Shown here one piece after another: positions 61,551-64,000 of a DNA stretch of 64,000 nt. Position 1 is the stretch's first letter; the number at the start of each line of letters is the position of its first letter. Below the pieces are notes generated by a model. The model had not been told where the DNA came from. It did not search any database and saw only the letters and a list, made by a program, of their open reading frames with translations. The stretch is from Flavobacterium sp. (lineage in GTDB: Bacteria > Bacteroidota > Bacteroidia > Flavobacteriales > Flavobacteriaceae): assembly GCA_014379405.1 (NCBI GenBank), contig JACMLU010000027.1, positions 1-64,000 of the forward strand, given 5' to 3'. A program made the translations under genes and the position numbers.

Positions 61551-62867
61551 TTATTTAATGAATTTTCCGAAGACATAACTAACACTAATACCAACATAGT
61601 GATTGTCATTTTGTTCTTTCCATTGAACTTCAAAATTAACTGTTGATTTATCATCCTTATCATTAAAACTAAATGGTATGCCTAATTTCCAATTGGTATT
61701 GTGATAATAGGAACCAACGTTTTGCTCAATTGCAGGACTAATTCCAACAAACTTCCACGGAAAAAACACCAATTCAGCCCTGAATGCTGTAGTAATAAAT
61801 TTACTATATTCGCCTATATATACTATTTCTGTGTTTGAAACGGATTGTTGAGTAGCGGATTGATTTGTTATAGTTTGGAAACTGACTTTATTAGCTGATT
61901 CCAACAAAAAACTGTTATTATTGAAAACAGCAGCTTGTCCGGTTAGGTAAAGTGATTGCCCAGCTGACCACTTTCTAAATAAAGTAACTGATCCTGAAAG
62001 TTTTATGGGGTAAAAATTACTTGTTTGATAGCCTAGATTAGATTCAGAATTAGAATGTTTGTATTCCTTTTCAGCTATTGGTATAAAAAAATCGGCTGAA
62101 AACCACAAATCGGAAAATGATTTGTACATTTTATTTTTTTTAATAAATTCTATTTCTTCGTTTGCTATACTTTGGTAGTATCCTTCATATTTCTCTTTGA
62201 TAAAATCTTTATATACTTTATCTGTTTCTTTCAGATCGCTATTAATTGCTTTTAAAGAATCTAAATCAAATTTATAATCTGTGGCAATATATTCCTTGAT
62301 TTTTTTCGAATATTTTTCCTGAACCAATTTTCTGTAATCTATAATCGAATTATATCTTTCAAGTTTAACTGGATCTTTAGAAGTATAATTTAGGATACCA
62401 TTTCCAACTCTGGATACTTTACCCGTAATTCCTAATTCAGAATTATCTAATTTTCCGTTTTTAAAGATTGTGGAAAATTTATCCTCTAATTTGGCTTTTA
62501 CTCCAACATTAAAAATATACTTTAGAGGCTCTAATTTGCTCTTTTGGTTAAACACAAAAGTTGTTCCCAATGACAATGAATTTTCGTCTGCATCTATGGA
62601 AGCGTAAAATTTTTCTAAAGTTAAGTCATTTGTTCCATAAAAGTTTTTAGATATTTCTTTGGCAAAAAAGACATTAAGCATTTTGTCATTAAAAACAACA
62701 TTGGTGTCACTTCTTGATAAACTTAATATTTTTATATCATCTGAATAATTTATGGGAGTTTTGGCCAATTCACTTATGTTGCTCGGAACAGTTGTAAAAG
62801 TTTGACTAAACGAAAATGAATAAGTAAAAATAAATACTGCGGTTAAAATTTTGTAATGGTTTTTCAT
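61551..62867 (-). CDS. exported protein of unknown function, probable outer-membrane barrel
   Basis: 438 residues with a signal peptide ending near Ser-Phe-Ser-Gln. The middle (about 170-250) is helical and charged; both flanks are rich in alternating strands, and the last strand ends V-S-Y-V-F-G-K-F-I-K. The mix suggests an outer-membrane barrel with a helical insert. I do not recognise the family, and no motif points to an enzyme. It stands alone: the S9 gene converges on it, and the upstream gap of nearly 440 bases holds no gene. Confidence 0.7.
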   Translation of the reverse strand: MKNHYKILTAVFIFTYSFSFSQTFTTVPSNISELAKTPINYSDDIKILSLSRSDTNVVFNDKMLNVFFAKEISKNFYGTNDLTLEKFYASIDADENSLSLGTTFVFNQKSKLEPLKYIFNVGVKAKLEDKFSTIFKNGKLDNSELGITGKVSRVGNGILNYTSKDPVKLERYNSIIDYRKLVQEKYSKKIKEYIATDYKFDLDSLKAINSDLKETDKVYKDFIKEKYEGYYQSIANEEIEFIKKNKMYKSFSDLWFSADFFIPIAEKEYKHSNSESNLGYQTSNFYPIKLSGSVTLFRKWSAGQSLYLTGQAAVFNNNSFLLESANKVSFQTITNQSATQQSVSNTEIVYIGEYSKFITTAFRAELVFFPWKFVGISPAIEQNVGSYYHNTNWKLGIPFSFNDKDDKSTVNFEVQWKEQNDNHYVGISVSYVFGKFIK

Positions 62868-63240
62868 AGTTATATTTAGTTTTGGTTAGTAATTATTTGA
62901 TATGTAAATTATATGAATAGTTATCGCAATAATCCATTTTTAAACCTACCCATTAGTCGTTTTCAATTGTCAAAGGCTTATATATCATACTGTCTTTTAA
63001 TTGTCTTCTGATATTAAAAATGTTTATTTTATTTCTTTTCGCTAAGATATTGAAAATAAATTCATACAGAATGAGGAAAACCGTAAAGAGGAATTATTTT
63101 TTATTATTTATAAAATTAAGTCTATTGATTCCCTCTAAACAAAACAACAAGTTGTATCTGTGAAAAAACTTTAAAACTCAACCGACAATCACTATAGTTC
63201 TTTTATAAACTTTACGGCTGCTGCTTTTGAAAACAAGTTT
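62868..63240. other. gene-free AT-rich region
   Basis: It should hold the minus-strand promoter of the 61551-62867 gene. I see no RNA gene, repeat or reading frame that I can support. Confidence 0.5.
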
Positions 63241-63280
63241 AAAAAACAATGCAGCCACTATACTTTTAGTGACTGCATTG
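63241..63280 (-). terminator. terminator behind the small DUF6520-like gene
   Basis: 14-base arms with one mismatch (63247-63260, 63267-63280) and a 6-base loop; the A-run on the left is a U-tract for the minus strand. Its stem resembles the hairpin at 61350-61386. Confidence 0.75.
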
Positions 63281-63310
63281 CAAAAATTGCTTAAATTCAA
63301 TTAGCAGTTT

Positions 63311-63577
63311 TTAATTGCTTGGTCTGTACAATTCCACTTCACAATCCCCAGCTTCGTTTTTTCCAAAAACCTGTTGATTGGATGCGGTTTTACACAACAC
63401 AATGCCATTATCACTACACTGGATAGATTGATTACAGGCTCCAGCCACTTGGAGCCATCCTTGAATTGGCGCAGGTCTTTTTTTGGCAACATTCTCGGTA
63501 TGGGACGCAAAAGCTCCCGTAATGGCCAATGCAAATACTGACATTGGCAAAATCATTTTTACAATACTCGTTTTCAT
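63311..63577 (-). CDS. small exported protein, DUF6520-like
   Basis: 88 residues. A basic start (M-K-T-S-I-V-K) and hydrophobic segment with P-M-S-V-F-A-L-A-I-T-G-A-F-A form a cleavable signal peptide. The mature part has four cysteines (A-C-N-Q, Q-C-S-D, L-C-K-T and D-C-E-V), enough for two disulfide bonds in the periplasm. This arrangement matches the DUF6520 family of short flavobacterial proteins, which occur in small clusters with redox-related membrane proteins. No function is known. Its gene is followed by a clear terminator and preceded by the partial gene at the window edge, 96 bases away. Confidence 0.75.
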   Translation of the reverse strand: MKTSIVKMILPMSVFALAITGAFASHTENVAKKRPAPIQGWLQVAGACNQSIQCSDNGIVLCKTASNQQVFGKNEAGDCEVELYRPSN

Positions 63578-63673
63578 GATAAATAAATTAAAATATAAAA
63601 AATAGGATCTACTCTTTTTTACAGGTTTTCGATCTACTTCCTGATACTGGCCAGTATGGCATTTCGAGAATTC

Positions 63674-64000
63674 TTAATGGGAATTTCTCGATTTATTTTT
63701 AAATAGATTTCCTAACGAATAAGCAACGATTTGATCGCCGATCAAGGCAAACAAATGCGAATCGCTAACAACGAAACTTCTCATTTTTTGACGATTATGG
63801 TGGTACACATAAAAACTGAACTGATACGAATTTTCAACAATATCATAAACATCCACAACGGAAGCCTGCTCCCACATTTTTTGTGATTCAAATTTCCCTT
63901 CCAAATGGGAGTGGACAAAAAGTAAATTTTTATACACCGAACTAGCCGCATTGACGGTAAATGGCGGTGCCGAAAATTGCTTTATGCCCCGTTCAGGCAA
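63674..64000 (-). CDS. C-terminal part of an unidentified protein, cut by the window edge
   Basis: 108 codons are visible up to a stop at 63674-63676; the frame is open to the window end, so the real start lies outside. The fragment is beta-rich (F-S-F-Y-V-Y-H-H, R-S-F-V-V-S-D-S-H-L-F-A-L-I) and ends in a basic tail. It could be the last blades of a beta-propeller, but I cannot name the family. It precedes the DUF6520-like gene on the same strand and may share its transcript. Confidence 0.6.
   Translation of the reverse strand: MPERGIKQFSAPPFTVNAASSVYKNLLFVHSHLEGKFESQKMWEQASVVDVYDIVENSYQFSFYVYHHNRQKMRSFVVSDSHLFALIGDQIVAYSLGNLFKNKSRNSH

Overview
The window is a piece of a low-GC Bacteroidota chromosome, most likely Flavobacterium or a close relative. 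The signs are SusC/SusD pairs, a PorQ type IX secretion protein and a type IX C-terminal sorting domain, many lipoproteins with short lipoboxes, TAnnTTTG-type promoter elements, almost no Shine-Dalgarno sequences, and the block tpx-dgkA-ftsK-lolA-lptF/G-ribB.

Layout. (1) 1-10770 is mainly housekeeping on the minus strand: two CAP-domain lipoproteins, cmk, porQ, lon, a two-repeat lipoprotein, a UMF1-type transporter and an APC permease. (2) 10992-34477 is one large locus for peptidoglycan-derived amino sugars. It holds NagB fused to a PIG-L deacetylase-like domain, a DeoR regulator with 10-bp-phased candidate operators on both sides, SusC/SusD and a lipoprotein, two GHL10 hydrolases, a NamZ-type exo-muramidase, MurQ, a sodium:solute symporter, a GH3/beta-lactamase fusion, a NagX-like membrane protein, an AmpG-like permease and a second GH3 NagZ. 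Together they can take muropeptides from outside the cell to fructose-6-phosphate; no MurNAc or GlcNAc kinase is visible. (3) 34625-42721 is conserved core: thiol peroxidases, thioredoxin, dgkA, ftsK, lolA, an LptF/G permease and ribB with a degenerate GTP cyclohydrolase II domain, ending at tRNA-Ser(UGA).

(4) 42977-54000 is an accessory island behind tRNA-Ser. It contains the N-terminal stub of a tyrosine integrase joined to the 3' part of a tmRNA gene, the C-terminal stub of such an integrase, two decayed winged-helix protein tails, phased direct repeats, several large palindromes, a small phage-like four-gene cassette and a candidate structured RNA. Its centre, 48167-52672, is a tight four-gene operon: a C5-cytosine DNA methyltransferase, a protein with two GHKL ATPase modules (MORC/Hsp90-like at the N-terminus, histidine-kinase-like with an H-box at the C-terminus), a response-regulator-like protein, and a small caspase-like (CHAT-type) protease. 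I read this as a candidate defence system in which DNA sensing is coupled through phosphorelay-like parts to a protease effector. This is the most interesting item in the window.

(5) 54202-61346 is a second SusC/SusD pair followed by an S9-family peptidase, probably for peptide use. (6) 61551-64000 carries an unrecognised exported protein, a DUF6520-like small protein and a gene cut by the window edge.
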